Origin: Rhodospirillales bacterium
Lineage (GTDB): Bacteria > Pseudomonadota > Alphaproteobacteria > Rhodospirillales > UBA2165
Assembly (NCBI GenBank): GCA_022823235.1
Contig: JAJDXO010000043.1
Span: 1 to 64,000, forward strand
Direction of reading: 5' to 3'
DNA length: 64,000 nt
Shown: one piece after another, positions 43,792-52,308 of the stretch
Position numbering within the stretch: position 1 is the stretch's first letter
How the letters are laid out: each line of letters begins with the position of its first letter
Position numbers and translations under genes: made by a program
Notes under the pieces: model-generated
The model's database searches: none
What the model was told of the DNA's origin: nothing
The model's input: the letters and a program-made list of their open reading frames with translations, nothing else

Positions 43792-46641
43792 TCAGTGCGC
43801 TTCGTCCCAGTTCCCGCCGGAGCCGGTGTCCACCGTCAGGGGAACGTCGAGGGCCGCCACCCCTTCCATGACCGATTTGGCGAGGTCGGCGGTGGCGTCG
43901 AGTTCCTGTTCGGGCACGTCGAAGATAAGCTCGTCGTGCACCTGGAGCAGCATTTTGGCGCCCAGCCCCGCCTTTTCCAGGGCCGCCGGCATCCGGATCA
44001 TCGCCCGCTTGATGATGTCCGCGGCGCCGCCCTGGAGGGGCGCGTTGATGGCGGCCCGCTCGGCGAAGCTCCGGTGGGACGGATTACCGTCCTTGATGCC
44101 GGGGGTGTAGCATTTCCGGCCGAACAGCGTGGTCACATAGCCCAGCTCCCGGGCCATTTCCTTGGTGCGGTCCATGTAATCCCGGATGCCGGGATAGCGC
44201 TCGAAGTAGGCGTCGATATAGGCCTTGGCGTCGCCCCGGGGGATGGCAAGCTGGCGGGCGAGGCCGAACGCCGAGATTCCGTAGATGATCCCGAAATTGA
44301 TCGCCTTGGCCTGACGCCGGATCATCGGGTCCATCCCCTCGACGGGCACGCCGAATACCTGGCTGGCGGTCAGGGCGTGGATGTCCATGCCGTCCCTGAA
44401 GGCGTCCTTCAGCACGTCGATCCCGGCCACATGGGCCAGGAGCCTGAGCTCGATCTGCGAATAGTCGGCGCTCAACAGCACGCAGCCGTCCGACGGGACG
44501 AACGCCCGGCGAATCTTGCGCCCCTCCTCGGTCCGCACGGGAATGTTCTGGAGGTTCGGGTCGTTCGAGCTGAGCCGTCCGGTCGACGCGACGGCCTGTC
44601 CGTAGGTGGTGTGCACCCGGCCGGTCTCCGGGTTGATCTGCCCGATCAGGGTGTCCGTATAGGTGCTCTTGAGCTTGGCGAGCTGCCGCCAGTCGAGCAC
44701 CCGGGCGGGCAGTTCGTGGCCCTCGGCGGCGAGACCCTCCAGCACGTCGGCGCCGGTGCCGTAGGCCCCGGTCTTGGTTTTTTTGCCGCCCTCGAGACCC
44801 ATTTCGTCGAACAGGATCTCGCCCAGCTGCTTGGGCGAGCCGATATTGAATTCGTGGCCCGCCAGCTTGTGGATGCCGGTCTCCAGGTCGCCGAGACGCT
44901 TCTCGAAATCCCCGGACAGATTCTTCAGCACCCCGGCGTCGGCGCGGATGCCGGCGCGCTCCATATCGGTCAGCACGCCGATCAGGGGCCGTTCCAGGGT
45001 CTCGTAGACGCTCACCATGCGGTCTGAGACGAGCCTCGGGCGGAGCAGGCCGTGGAGCCGGCCGGTGATGTCCGCGTCCTCCGCCGCATAGTCCAGCGCC
45101 TTGTCGAGGGGCACCTTGTCGAACGTCACCTGGGATTTGCCCGACCCGGCCACGTCCTTGAACTTGATGGTCTGGTGGGAGAAATGCAGCTCCGCCAGTT
45201 CGTCCATGCCGTGGCCGTGAAGGCCGCCCTCGAGCACGTAGGACAATATCATCGTGTCGTCGAACGGCCCGACCCGGACGCCGTAGCGGGCGAAAATTTC
45301 ATTGTCGTATTTGATGTTGTGCCCGACCTTGAGGACCGCCGGGTCCTCGAGCAGGGGCTTCAGCAGTTCGACCGCCCTGTCCCGCGAAATCTGCGGCACG
45401 TTCTCGGTGGATTGGGTTTCGCCGCCGTCCAGGTCGAGGGCGGCCTGCTCCTCGCCCGCCACATGGGCGACCGGGATGTAGCACGCTTTGTTCGGGCCGA
45501 GGGAGAGAGAGATGCCCACCAGGTCCGCCTGCATGGAATTGAGCGAGGTGGTCTCCGTGTCGACGGCGACGCTCCCCTGCCGGGCCGCCTCCCCGATCCA
45601 GACCCGGAGCCGGTCCTCGGTTTGAACCAGTTCGTATCCGTCGGCGATTTCCGACGGCCTGGACGGCTTTTTCCGTGACGTCGGCGTTTGTTCCGCCGGC
45701 GCCTCGGGTTTTGCCTGGGGCTTCTTGTCCGGGATGGCGTCCGGGTCTCCGCCGTACTGCTTGACCAGGGACTTGAATTCCTGCGCCGCCAGGAAATCCA
45801 GGAACTTGCCGGGGTCGGGCTCCCGCAGGGCGAGGTCCGAGAGCGGCACCTCGACCGGAACGTCGGTCTTCAGGGTGACCAGGTCCCGCGACATGCGGGC
45901 GTCGTTTGCGCCGTCGATGAGGGATTGGCGCCGCTTGGGCTGTTTGATCTCCCCGGCGCGGGCGAGGATGTCGTCCAGCCCGCCATATTCCCCGACCAGC
46001 TGCGCCGCCGTCTTGACGCCGATCCCCGGCACGCCGGGCACGTTGTCCGTCGAATCGCCGGCCAGCGCCTGCACGTCGATGACCCGCTCGGGGCCGACGC
46101 CGAACTTCTCGATCACCTGTTCGCGGCCGATGCGGACGTTCTTCATGGCGTCGAACATGGTGATCCGGTCGTCGACAAGCTGCATGAGGTCCTTGTCGGA
46201 CGAAACGATGGTGACCTCGGCGCCCGCGTCGGCCGCCTGGCGGGCATAGGTCGCGATCAAATCGTCCGCCTCGTAGCCCGGCAGTTCGACGGCCGGCACG
46301 TTGAGCGCTTCGGTGGCCTCCCGGACCAGGGCGAATTGCGGGATCAGATCGTCCGGCGGCGGCGGCCGGTGGGCCTTGTAGTCGGCGTAGATCTCGTTGC
46401 GGAAGCTCTTGCGGGAGGTGTCGAAGATGACGGCGATATGGTCGGCTTCGGTATCGTCGATCAGCTTGCGCAGCATCCGCGTGTAGATGTAGACCGCGTT
46501 GGTCGGCGTGCCGTCCGAGCGGGTCATGGCGCTGCTGGAGACGCCCCTGGCGAAGAAGGCGCGGAAGATGAACCCCGATCCGTCGACCAGGAAGAGATGC
46601 CTGACGGAAGCTGCCACGGAATCTGCCTGGGCCTCGGCCAC
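43792..46641 (-). CDS. polA: DNA polymerase I
   Basis: The 949-residue protein has an N-terminal 5'-3' exonuclease domain (HLFLVDGSGFIFRAFFARG), a 3'-5' exonuclease domain with intact DTETTSLNS, and a family A polymerase domain with motif A DYSQIELRLLAHV, motif B RRQAKAINFGIIYGIS and motif C LLQVHDELIFDV. It fills gaps and removes RNA primers. The GTG at 46641 overlaps the zinc-finger gene stop by one base; a GTG at 46617 is an alternative. A longer frame upstream lacks family sequence. Confidence 0.94.
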   Translation of the reverse strand: MAEAQADSVAASVRHLFLVDGSGFIFRAFFARGVSSSAMTRSDGTPTNAVYIYTRMLRKLIDDTEADHIAVIFDTSRKSFRNEIYADYKAHRPPPPDDLIPQFALVREATEALNVPAVELPGYEADDLIATYARQAADAGAEVTIVSSDKDLMQLVDDRITMFDAMKNVRIGREQVIEKFGVGPERVIDVQALAGDSTDNVPGVPGIGVKTAAQLVGEYGGLDDILARAGEIKQPKRRQSLIDGANDARMSRDLVTLKTDVPVEVPLSDLALREPDPGKFLDFLAAQEFKSLVKQYGGDPDAIPDKKPQAKPEAPAEQTPTSRKKPSRPSEIADGYELVQTEDRLRVWIGEAARQGSVAVDTETTSLNSMQADLVGISLSLGPNKACYIPVAHVAGEEQAALDLDGGETQSTENVPQISRDRAVELLKPLLEDPAVLKVGHNIKYDNEIFARYGVRVGPFDDTMILSYVLEGGLHGHGMDELAELHFSHQTIKFKDVAGSGKSQVTFDKVPLDKALDYAAEDADITGRLHGLLRPRLVSDRMVSVYETLERPLIGVLTDMERAGIRADAGVLKNLSGDFEKRLGDLETGIHKLAGHEFNIGSPKQLGEILFDEMGLEGGKKTKTGAYGTGADVLEGLAAEGHELPARVLDWRQLAKLKSTYTDTLIGQINPETGRVHTTYGQAVASTGRLSSNDPNLQNIPVRTEEGRKIRRAFVPSDGCVLLSADYSQIELRLLAHVAGIDVLKDAFRDGMDIHALTASQVFGVPVEGMDPMIRRQAKAINFGIIYGISAFGLARQLAIPRGDAKAYIDAYFERYPGIRDYMDRTKEMARELGYVTTLFGRKCYTPGIKDGNPSHRSFAERAAINAPLQGGAADIIKRAMIRMPAALEKAGLGAKMLLQVHDELIFDVPEQELDATADLAKSVMEGVAALDVPLTVDTGSGGNWDEAH

Positions 46642-46829
46642 TAATGCCCCGCCGGGTTGCCGGCGCCCTCGGCGAGAACGAAGGTCCGGCTGCAATAGGG
46701 ACAGACGACCCGGCCCCCCTCATCCATGGTCAGGAAGACGCGGGGGTGGCCCAGCGGCCCGCCGCCGCCGTCGCAGGCGATGGTGGCGGACGTCACCATG
46801 ATGGGTTTTTCAATTTCGTCGGTATCCAC
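46641..46829 (-). CDS. Zinc-finger (zf-CHCC/NDUFS6-like) small protein
   Basis: The 62-residue protein has the C-x8-H...C-x2-C arrangement (C19, H28, C43, C46) with GHPRVFLTMDEGG and VVCPYCSRTFVL. This is the zf-CHCC family related to the NDUFS6 subunit of complex I. The start is a GTG (46827-46829). It is translationally joined to polA by a TAGTG overlap. Confidence 0.85.
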   Translation of the reverse strand: MDTDEIEKPIMVTSATIACDGGGGPLGHPRVFLTMDEGGRVVCPYCSRTFVLAEGAGNPAGH

Positions 46830-46928
46830 GGCCGCCTCCCGGGAGCCGGCGGTCCGCGCCGGCCCGCCAAATGCGAAACGCCAAACGAAGTGCGTGCACT
46901 CCCCTAATCGGCGTGCGAATGATACCCC

Positions 46929-48023
46929 ATGATTGCCGAGTTTCAACCGCGTCCCCGCCTGTCCTTGCGCGTGGGCGCGCGGGCCGCCGCATGCGCCGCG
47001 GCCGCAGTTCTGCTGCTCGGCGCCTGCGCCCCCCGGTTCGAATTGCCGGGCCCGCCCCGGGAGGAACCCCGGCTGACCGAAAGCCATGCGGTGATGGCGG
47101 ACGGCGCGGCGCTGCCCCTCCGGTCCTGGCCGGTGACGGGGGAGAAGCGCGCGGTCATGCTGGCGCTCCACGGGTTCAACGATTACGGCAATTTCATCGA
47201 TGCGGCCGCCCGGTATTTCGGCAAGGCGGGCATCAAGGTCTACGCCTATGACCAGCGCGGTTTCGGAAACGCGCCCGTGCGCGGCCGGTGGGCGGGGACC
47301 GCCGCCATGACCGGCGACCTCCGGACCGTCGCCGGACTGCTGCGCCGGCGTCATGCCGGGTCGCCGCTCTATCTCCTCGGCGCGAGCATGGGGGGCGCCG
47401 TCATCATGGCGGCCCAGGCCGAAAGACCGATCCCCGGGGTCAAGGGAACCATCCTCGCCGCCCCCGCCGTCTGGGGGCGCGCCGCCATGCCGTTTTATCA
47501 GCGCTGGGCCCTCGGGCTCGGCGCCCGCTCGGTCCCGTGGCTCACGCTCACCGGGCGCGGGCTGAGGCTCACGCCGTCCGACAACAGGGAGATGCTCCGG
47601 GCCCTGGGGCGCGACCCGCTGGTCATCAAGGAAACCCGGGTCGATACCATCTACGGGCTGGTGAACCTGATGGACCGCGCGTTCGCCTCGGCGCCGGATT
47701 ACCGGGCGCCGGCGCTGCTGCTCTACGGCGACAGGGACGACATCATTCCCAACGGAACCATGGAGCGCGTCTTCGCCCGGCTGCCGGCAGCCGCCCCGGC
47801 GGTGCGGCGGATCGTGCGCTACCCGGACGGCTATCATATGCTGCTGCGCGATTTGCAGGCGGAAACCGTGTGGCGGGACATCGCGGCGTGGATCGCCGAT
47901 CCGGCCGCCGGCCCGCCCTCGGGCCTGGACGCGCCGCCCCGGCCGGGCGCGCCCTCCCGGCGCTTTACGGTCCCGGGCGCTTCGGGTAATGTGCGCGCCC
48001 TCCGCGACATTGGGCGCCCGTAG
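46929..48023 (+). CDS. Alpha/beta-hydrolase lipoprotein (lysophospholipase-like)
   Basis: The 364-residue protein has a lipoprotein signal ending LLLGAC (C33). The hydrolase core has HGFNDYGNF (oxyanion), nucleophile Ser in LLGASMGGA, the acid in [11 protein letters not shown] and His in [10 protein letters not shown]. It resembles monoacylglycerol lipase/lysophospholipase L2. The stop codon TAG (48021-48023) lies inside the conserved TAGCTC box of tRNA-Arg, so the last 10 bp overlap the tRNA gene. Confidence 0.88.
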   Translation: MIAEFQPRPRLSLRVGARAAACAAAAVLLLGACAPRFELPGPPREEPRLTESHAVMADGAALPLRSWPVTGEKRAVMLALHGFNDYGNFIDAAARYFGKAGIKVYAYDQRGFGNAPVRGRWAGTAAMTGDLRTVAGLLRRRHAGSPLYLLGASMGGAVIMAAQAERPIPGVKGTILAAPAVWGRAAMPFYQRWALGLGARSVPWLTLTGRGLRLTPSDNREMLRALGRDPLVIKETRVDTIYGLVNLMDRAFASAPDYRAPALLLYGDRDDIIPNGTMERVFARLPAAAPAVRRIVRYPDGYHMLLRDLQAETVWRDIAAWIADPAAGPPSGLDAPPRPGAPSRRFTVPGASGNVRALRDIGRP

Positions 48024-48090
48024 CTCAGCTGGATAGAGTGTCGGCCTCCGAAGCCGAAGGTCACAGGTTCGAATCCTGTCGGGCGCGCCA
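48014..48090 (+). tRNA. tRNA-Arg (CCG anticodon)
   Basis: A 77-nt cloverleaf with encoded CCA. Acceptor GCGCCCG pairs with CGGGCGC, the anticodon stem is TCGGC/GCCGA with loop CTCCGAA (anticodon CCG), and the T stem is ACAGG/CCTGT. Its 5' end overlaps the upstream hydrolase gene. Its 3' end abuts a low-GC insert. Confidence 0.97.
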
Positions 48091-48175
48091 TTTCCTTTCG
48101 ATGGGTTTAGAGTTGGCCGGGGTAATCTTAGATAGCTCCCGATCACACGCCGACCGCAAAGACGCACACGGGCCG

Positions 48176-48787
48176 TTAGCGTTTGGCGACGGCAATAAAC
48201 GACGCCCAAGCATCGTTTTCATCCCCCTTGACCCTTGAGGGAAATGGTTCCCAATTGACGCTATCGCTAGTCTGTTCCTCAAATGCGGTAGAGAGATTTT
48301 CCAAAGTTGTGCTTACCCTGTCACGGGCAGGGGAGTTAGGAGTGGTGCGTAGATGCAGGTACAGGCCGATGGCCCCAAACTTCAAGCTTGAAGTTCGTTT
48401 AAGCATGGTTTCGATTCGCTCTACGTCCTTCTTTAGGCGGTTAAAACGAGAGTTCCGATTTTTTATTTCGATTACCCCTCTTGGTGCGCGCCTCCCGTTC
48501 CTAATGAGGAGGTCTACTCGCCCACCAGGTCTCATCTTCCTCGGAAGTTTGCCTCGTCCACGCGCACCTGCTCTGGCAATTGTTGAGCTGGCGGAGTACT
48601 CGAGTGACACGTAGTGGCTACCATCCAGTTTGCCGATGCTCTCCGCGACATAGGTGGTTAGGAGGTATTCAGGGGCGGTGTTGAGCCATTTACCACCTGT
48701 CCAATCCTTATAAAGCCTGTGTGCACGACGCGTTCCTCTATGAAAAGCTCCGACTATTTCATCAATGGTTGGTCTGGTTGCGGCCAC
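48176..48787 (-). CDS. Unknown protein with PD-(D/E)XK-like motif
   Basis: The 203-residue protein contains GGRVDLLIRN followed by GVIEIKNR, an Asp...Glu-x-Lys pattern typical of restriction-like nucleases. The rest is unrecognised. It lies in a low-GC stretch just after tRNA-Arg and is divergent from a PLD-family gene. A role in defence is inference from motif and location. Confidence 0.65.
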   Translation of the reverse strand: MAATRPTIDEIVGAFHRGTRRAHRLYKDWTGGKWLNTAPEYLLTTYVAESIGKLDGSHYVSLEYSASSTIARAGARGRGKLPRKMRPGGRVDLLIRNGRRAPRGVIEIKNRNSRFNRLKKDVERIETMLKRTSSLKFGAIGLYLHLRTTPNSPARDRVSTTLENLSTAFEEQTSDSVNWEPFPSRVKGDENDAWASFIAVAKR

Positions 48788-48865
48788 TTAATCCTCCTCG
48801 TATCCGACACGCTGCCAAAATTTACTCGGTTCCAGAACTGTTCCACGAGCTTGATAGGTCAGCCG

Positions 48866-48902
48866 GACAACCTCAAACCGCGTCAAACTCTCTCATAAGA
48901 CG
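48866..48902 (+). repeat. 37-bp direct repeat, left copy
   Basis: This 37-bp sequence, beginning GACAACCTCAAACCGCG and ending CTCATAAGACG, is repeated exactly at 50420-50456 in the same orientation. The following ~24 bp are weakly similar between copies. It lies between the divergent PD-(D/E)XK-like and PLD-family genes. Confidence 0.95.
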
Positions 48903-48955
48903 TAGGCCACAAACTGGGGGCAAGCCATCAGAATTGACGTGGTGCTCAGATCTCG

Positions 48956-48985
48956 TGTCAATTACCACACAACTTAAACTATAAT
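48956..48985 (+). promoter_or_regulatory. Possible promoter of the PLD-family gene
   Basis: A perfect TATAAT at 48980-48985 has TGTCAA 18 bp upstream as a weak -35. The region is AT-rich and 38 bp before the start codon, which has GGAGG upstream. Confidence 0.4.
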
Positions 48986-49022
48986 TGTTTTTCTTTGATT
49001 CGAAAAGATCTGGAGGCGCTTC

Positions 49023-50384
49023 ATGAAGCTCATGTTGGGAGGCATCAACGGAAATTACCTCAGGGAGATAACCGAAAACGGAGTTCAAGACACCGAGTAT
49101 GTGAAGGCAGCAGTCGCTTATGCAACCAAAGAGGACCTACTCTTCGATTGGTGCTACGACCATAGTATCCCACTCAATTTCTGGGGCCGATTCGATGAAG
49201 GCGTGCCCATTACTCCGAGAATTTTGAAAAAATTCTTGGACCGAGGAACACCCAATTTCACTTGCAGGCTAGTCAGAAATTTTCACCCAAAAGTTATTTG
49301 GTGGCAGGGTATGGGCGCCTATATCGGCTCTGCCAATCTCACTGATGCAGCGTGGAACAATAACGTGGAAGCCGGGTGTTATTTTACCGAAGCCGAACTT
49401 GCCGCGTCCGGGTTTGACCTACAGTTACAGGATTTCTTTCAAACAATTGACAAGAACGCCTCGCCACTAACTAGGGAATTATATGATCTCATCGAAGCGC
49501 GCCAGAGGGTAGTCAATCAACACCGCCAACAAGATGAGAAAAGTGCGCGAAAGTTTCAAGGCACGGATCTTGTAACCAAATGGGAGGGCGTCGTTCGGGT
49601 CAGCTCACGCAACCGATCAGAACAACGGCGGGATGCATTTCTTAAGGAGTGGTATGAAACGCTTGAGACGCTCAGGAACATCGGAGTACGCGTATCCGAT
49701 GACAAATTTCGTCCATCCTGGGTGGGGAGCCATGTGCCCCCGGGAGCTCAAGCCGACCAATTTTTGCACGCTCACTATTATCAACGCACGTTCGAGGGAC
49801 GACACGCCCGGTATGAAGGCTTCTACGATCAAAATCGAGGCAATCCGGAAGCGGCACTAACGGAAGCAATGGCTTGGTGGCATGAGCTTGATGCGCCTCC
49901 TGCCAGCGAAGACGTAATGCTCAATGAGTGGGCACCAGAGCTAAGCGATTGGTTAGCTCGAAATGCACTGTTGGATACCAGCGAAGATGGGTTCGTGAAC
50001 ATCTGCCTCAGGATCCATGCAATCCGCGACCACGCTCGCCGCGTTGCTAATCTGACGGTGGGACTACCGGATACCGGCGAGCAATACTCGATAGACGAAA
50101 AAACTACGGCTTTCGGAAAGTATCTATATGGATTGCGTTCCGCCCAGGGGAAATCTGTTCTTGAGACGATTGATCATGTTCTCTACGGCGGGCCGACTGA
50201 AAAAGTGCCGGATCGAATGTGGGAGGCACTCGAAAGTCCAGAATGGCGAATAGAGCACTTCGGAGTTAGCGCCTTGGGCGAGCTAGTTGGTTGGGCCCTT
50301 CCCAATGATTTTCCACCGCGCAATGGACGCACCAGTAAATCACTTAGATCGCTCGGGTTTCCTGTTCAAGTCCATTCAGTTTAA
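49023..50384 (+). CDS. PLD-superfamily putative nuclease
   Basis: The 453-residue protein has one HKD-type motif: NFHPKVIWW followed by GAYIGSANLTDAAW (His-x-Lys...Gly-Ser-x-Asn), characteristic of phospholipase-D-fold nucleases. A long C-terminal region (about 300 residues) is unrecognised. With one HKD motif it would act as a dimer. It is flanked by perfect 37-bp direct repeats in a low-GC stretch after tRNA-Arg, next to a divergent nuclease-like gene. Such PLD proteins occur in restriction and other defence loci; the function here is inference. Confidence 0.75.
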   Translation: MKLMLGGINGNYLREITENGVQDTEYVKAAVAYATKEDLLFDWCYDHSIPLNFWGRFDEGVPITPRILKKFLDRGTPNFTCRLVRNFHPKVIWWQGMGAYIGSANLTDAAWNNNVEAGCYFTEAELAASGFDLQLQDFFQTIDKNASPLTRELYDLIEARQRVVNQHRQQDEKSARKFQGTDLVTKWEGVVRVSSRNRSEQRRDAFLKEWYETLETLRNIGVRVSDDKFRPSWVGSHVPPGAQADQFLHAHYYQRTFEGRHARYEGFYDQNRGNPEAALTEAMAWWHELDAPPASEDVMLNEWAPELSDWLARNALLDTSEDGFVNICLRIHAIRDHARRVANLTVGLPDTGEQYSIDEKTTAFGKYLYGLRSAQGKSVLETIDHVLYGGPTEKVPDRMWEALESPEWRIEHFGVSALGELVGWALPNDFPPRNGRTSKSLRSLGFPVQVHSV

Positions 50385-50419
50385 AGGAATATGGCCTACG
50401 CTATTGTCGGGCTTCGGCC

Positions 50420-50456
50420 GACAACCTCAAACCGCGTCAAACTCTCTCATAAGACG
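50420..50456 (+). repeat. 37-bp direct repeat, right copy
   Basis: Identical to 48866-48902. It lies 35 bp after the PLD-family stop codon and 74 bp before the end of the convergent pap gene. The two copies bracket the PLD gene only, not the PD-(D/E)XK-like gene. Confidence 0.95.
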
Positions 50457-50530
50457 CGGACCGCTTAATGGGAGCGGGCCGCCCCCCATAAATCCGAAAA
50501 AAATAAACCGACCAAACAGCGAAACCAGCC

Positions 50531-52063
50531 TCACCCCAGTTTCCGCTCCATGGCCTCGCAGAGCCGCGTCAGCACTTCGAGGCGCCCGTGCCGCTTGTCG
50601 TTGAACGGCACCAATTGCCAGGGCGCCGCCGCCGTGCTGGTCCGGGTGACCATCTCGTTCACCGCCGCCTCGTACTCGCGCCAGCGGTCGCGGTTGCGCC
50701 AGTCCTCGTCGGTCAGCTTCCAGTTCTTGTACGGCGTCTCGGCCCGGCTTTGGAACCGCCGGGCCTGTTCGTCGGGATCGATGTGAAGCCAGAACTTCAT
50801 CAGCAGGGTCCCGTGCCCGACGATCTGATCCTCGAATTCCCGGATTTCCCGGAACGCCCTGCCCCACTCCGCCTCGGACGCGAAGCCCTCGACCCGCTCC
50901 ACCATGACCCGCCCGTACCAGCTCCGGTCGAAAATGGCGAACTTGCCGTCGCGGGGAATCCGCTGCCAGAACCGCCACAGATAATGATGCGAGTTCTCCA
51001 GGTCGTTGGGGGCCGCGACGGGATAAATGCGGTAATCGCGGGCGTCCAGCGCCGCCGTGATCCGCCGGATGGTCCCGCCCTTGCCGGCGGCGTCCCAGCC
51101 CTCGAAGACCAGCACCGACGCCATGTCCCGGTCCTTCGCGCGCCGGTAGAGCCCGTTCAGGCGGCGGCGGAGGTTGGGCAGCGCCTCGTTGTATGCCGGC
51201 TTGTCCACCGAGGCGCCGAGGTCCAGCCGCGCCAGGGGCGGCCGCGACGTCGGGCCGCTGTAGGTGCCCGCCGCGCCGCCTTCGTTTTCGGCGCCGTTTT
51301 CGGCGGCCGGAGGTTGAACCGCCGGAGGCTGGGCGGCCGGTTGCGGCCGGGCGCGGGCGGCCAGGTGATCGCCGATGGCCTCGCGGACCGTCCGGAGAAC
51401 CACCAGGGATCTGTATCTGGCGTCGCCGCCGTCGACCAGCCGCCACGGCGCGTAGGGCGCGTCGGTCCGCTCGATGATCCGTTCGGCGACCTCGATGAAG
51501 CGGTCGTAGTTCTCCCAGTTCCGCCAGTCCTGTTCGTCCACCTTCCAGTGGTGGTCGGGCTGCTTCTCCAGTTTCCTGAGCCGGCGCTTCTGCTGGCCCT
51601 TGTCCAGGTGCATCCAGAATTTGAGGATCAGGGCTCCGTCGTCGGCGAGGCAGCGCTCGAATTCCTTGATGCGGGAGAGGCCGAGCTCGAATCTGCGTTT
51701 CTTGAGGCGGCCGTAGACCCGGTCTACGAGGGGCTGGGAATACCACGCGCTGAGGTAGACGCCGATCTGCCCCCTGGGCGGGATATCGACCCAGTAGCGC
51801 CAGAATTCGGGACGGGTTTTCTCCCGCCGGGTCCGGGGCCCGTAGGCCCGGGTGACGATCCAGCGCGGGTCCATCCATTCGTTGAGCAGGCCGGCGAGTT
51901 CGCTCTTGCCGGCGCCGTCGACGCCGCCGAATATGATCAGGACGGGGCAGTCGGCCTTCCTGAGTTCCTGCTGGGTCAGAATCAGCGAGGTGCGGAGTTC
52001 CGACGCCACCGCGTTGAACTCCCGCTTGCCGACCGCACTGCCACGCTCAATCTGATCGAACAC
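50531..52063 (-). CDS. pap: Polyphosphate:AMP phosphotransferase (tandem PPK2)
   Basis: The 510-residue protein contains two PPK2 domains. The N-terminal one has FGGVDGAGKSELAGLL and the C-terminal one FEGWDAAGKGGTIRR, joined by a Pro/Ala/Glu-rich linker (about residues 245-285). Fused two-domain PPK2 proteins are class II PAP enzymes, which phosphorylate AMP to ADP with polyphosphate; the C-terminal half is usually the active one. The second domain also shows FDRSWYGRVMVERVEGF. Confidence 0.9.
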   Translation of the reverse strand: MFDQIERGSAVGKREFNAVASELRTSLILTQQELRKADCPVLIIFGGVDGAGKSELAGLLNEWMDPRWIVTRAYGPRTRREKTRPEFWRYWVDIPPRGQIGVYLSAWYSQPLVDRVYGRLKKRRFELGLSRIKEFERCLADDGALILKFWMHLDKGQQKRRLRKLEKQPDHHWKVDEQDWRNWENYDRFIEVAERIIERTDAPYAPWRLVDGGDARYRSLVVLRTVREAIGDHLAARARPQPAAQPPAVQPPAAENGAENEGGAAGTYSGPTSRPPLARLDLGASVDKPAYNEALPNLRRRLNGLYRRAKDRDMASVLVFEGWDAAGKGGTIRRITAALDARDYRIYPVAAPNDLENSHHYLWRFWQRIPRDGKFAIFDRSWYGRVMVERVEGFASEAEWGRAFREIREFEDQIVGHGTLLMKFWLHIDPDEQARRFQSRAETPYKNWKLTDEDWRNRDRWREYEAAVNEMVTRTSTAAAPWQLVPFNDKRHGRLEVLTRLCEAMERKLG

Positions 52064-52134
52064 GCCGCCGCTCCCCCCGTGCGTCTGGGCATGTTACACG
52101 CCGGTGCGGGAGAATCTCAACAGCCGGGCGGCCC

Positions 52135-52283
52135 TCACTCTGTCCCTCTCCCCTGGAGGGAGAGGGATGCGGAGGCTTGGCGAGCGAAGCGAGCCTAGCC
52201 GTAGCTGGGTGAGGGGGAGTGTCGATTCACCCCCACCTTCATCTTCACCCCCACCCCAACCCTCCCCCGTCAAGGGGGAGGGA
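52135..52283. repeat. CCCTCTCCC/ACCCCAACCC repeat element, arrangement A
   Basis: Two modules occur side by side. The first is a CCCTCTCCC...GGGAGAGGG hairpin followed by GGCTTGGCGAGC...GTAGCTGGGTGAGGGGG. The second is CTTCACCCCCACCCCAACCC followed by a CCTCCCCC...GGGGGAGG hairpin. Both modules also occur at 54837-54986 in the reverse order. Confidence 0.85.
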
Positions 52284-52308
52284 GACAGGGTAAAGGGAGA
52301 GCCGGACC

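Noticed and set aside
48866..50456. Insertion sequence with transposase
   Set aside because: The enclosed protein has a PLD-type motif and no DDE or serine/tyrosine recombinase pattern, and the repeats are direct, without terminal inverted repeats.
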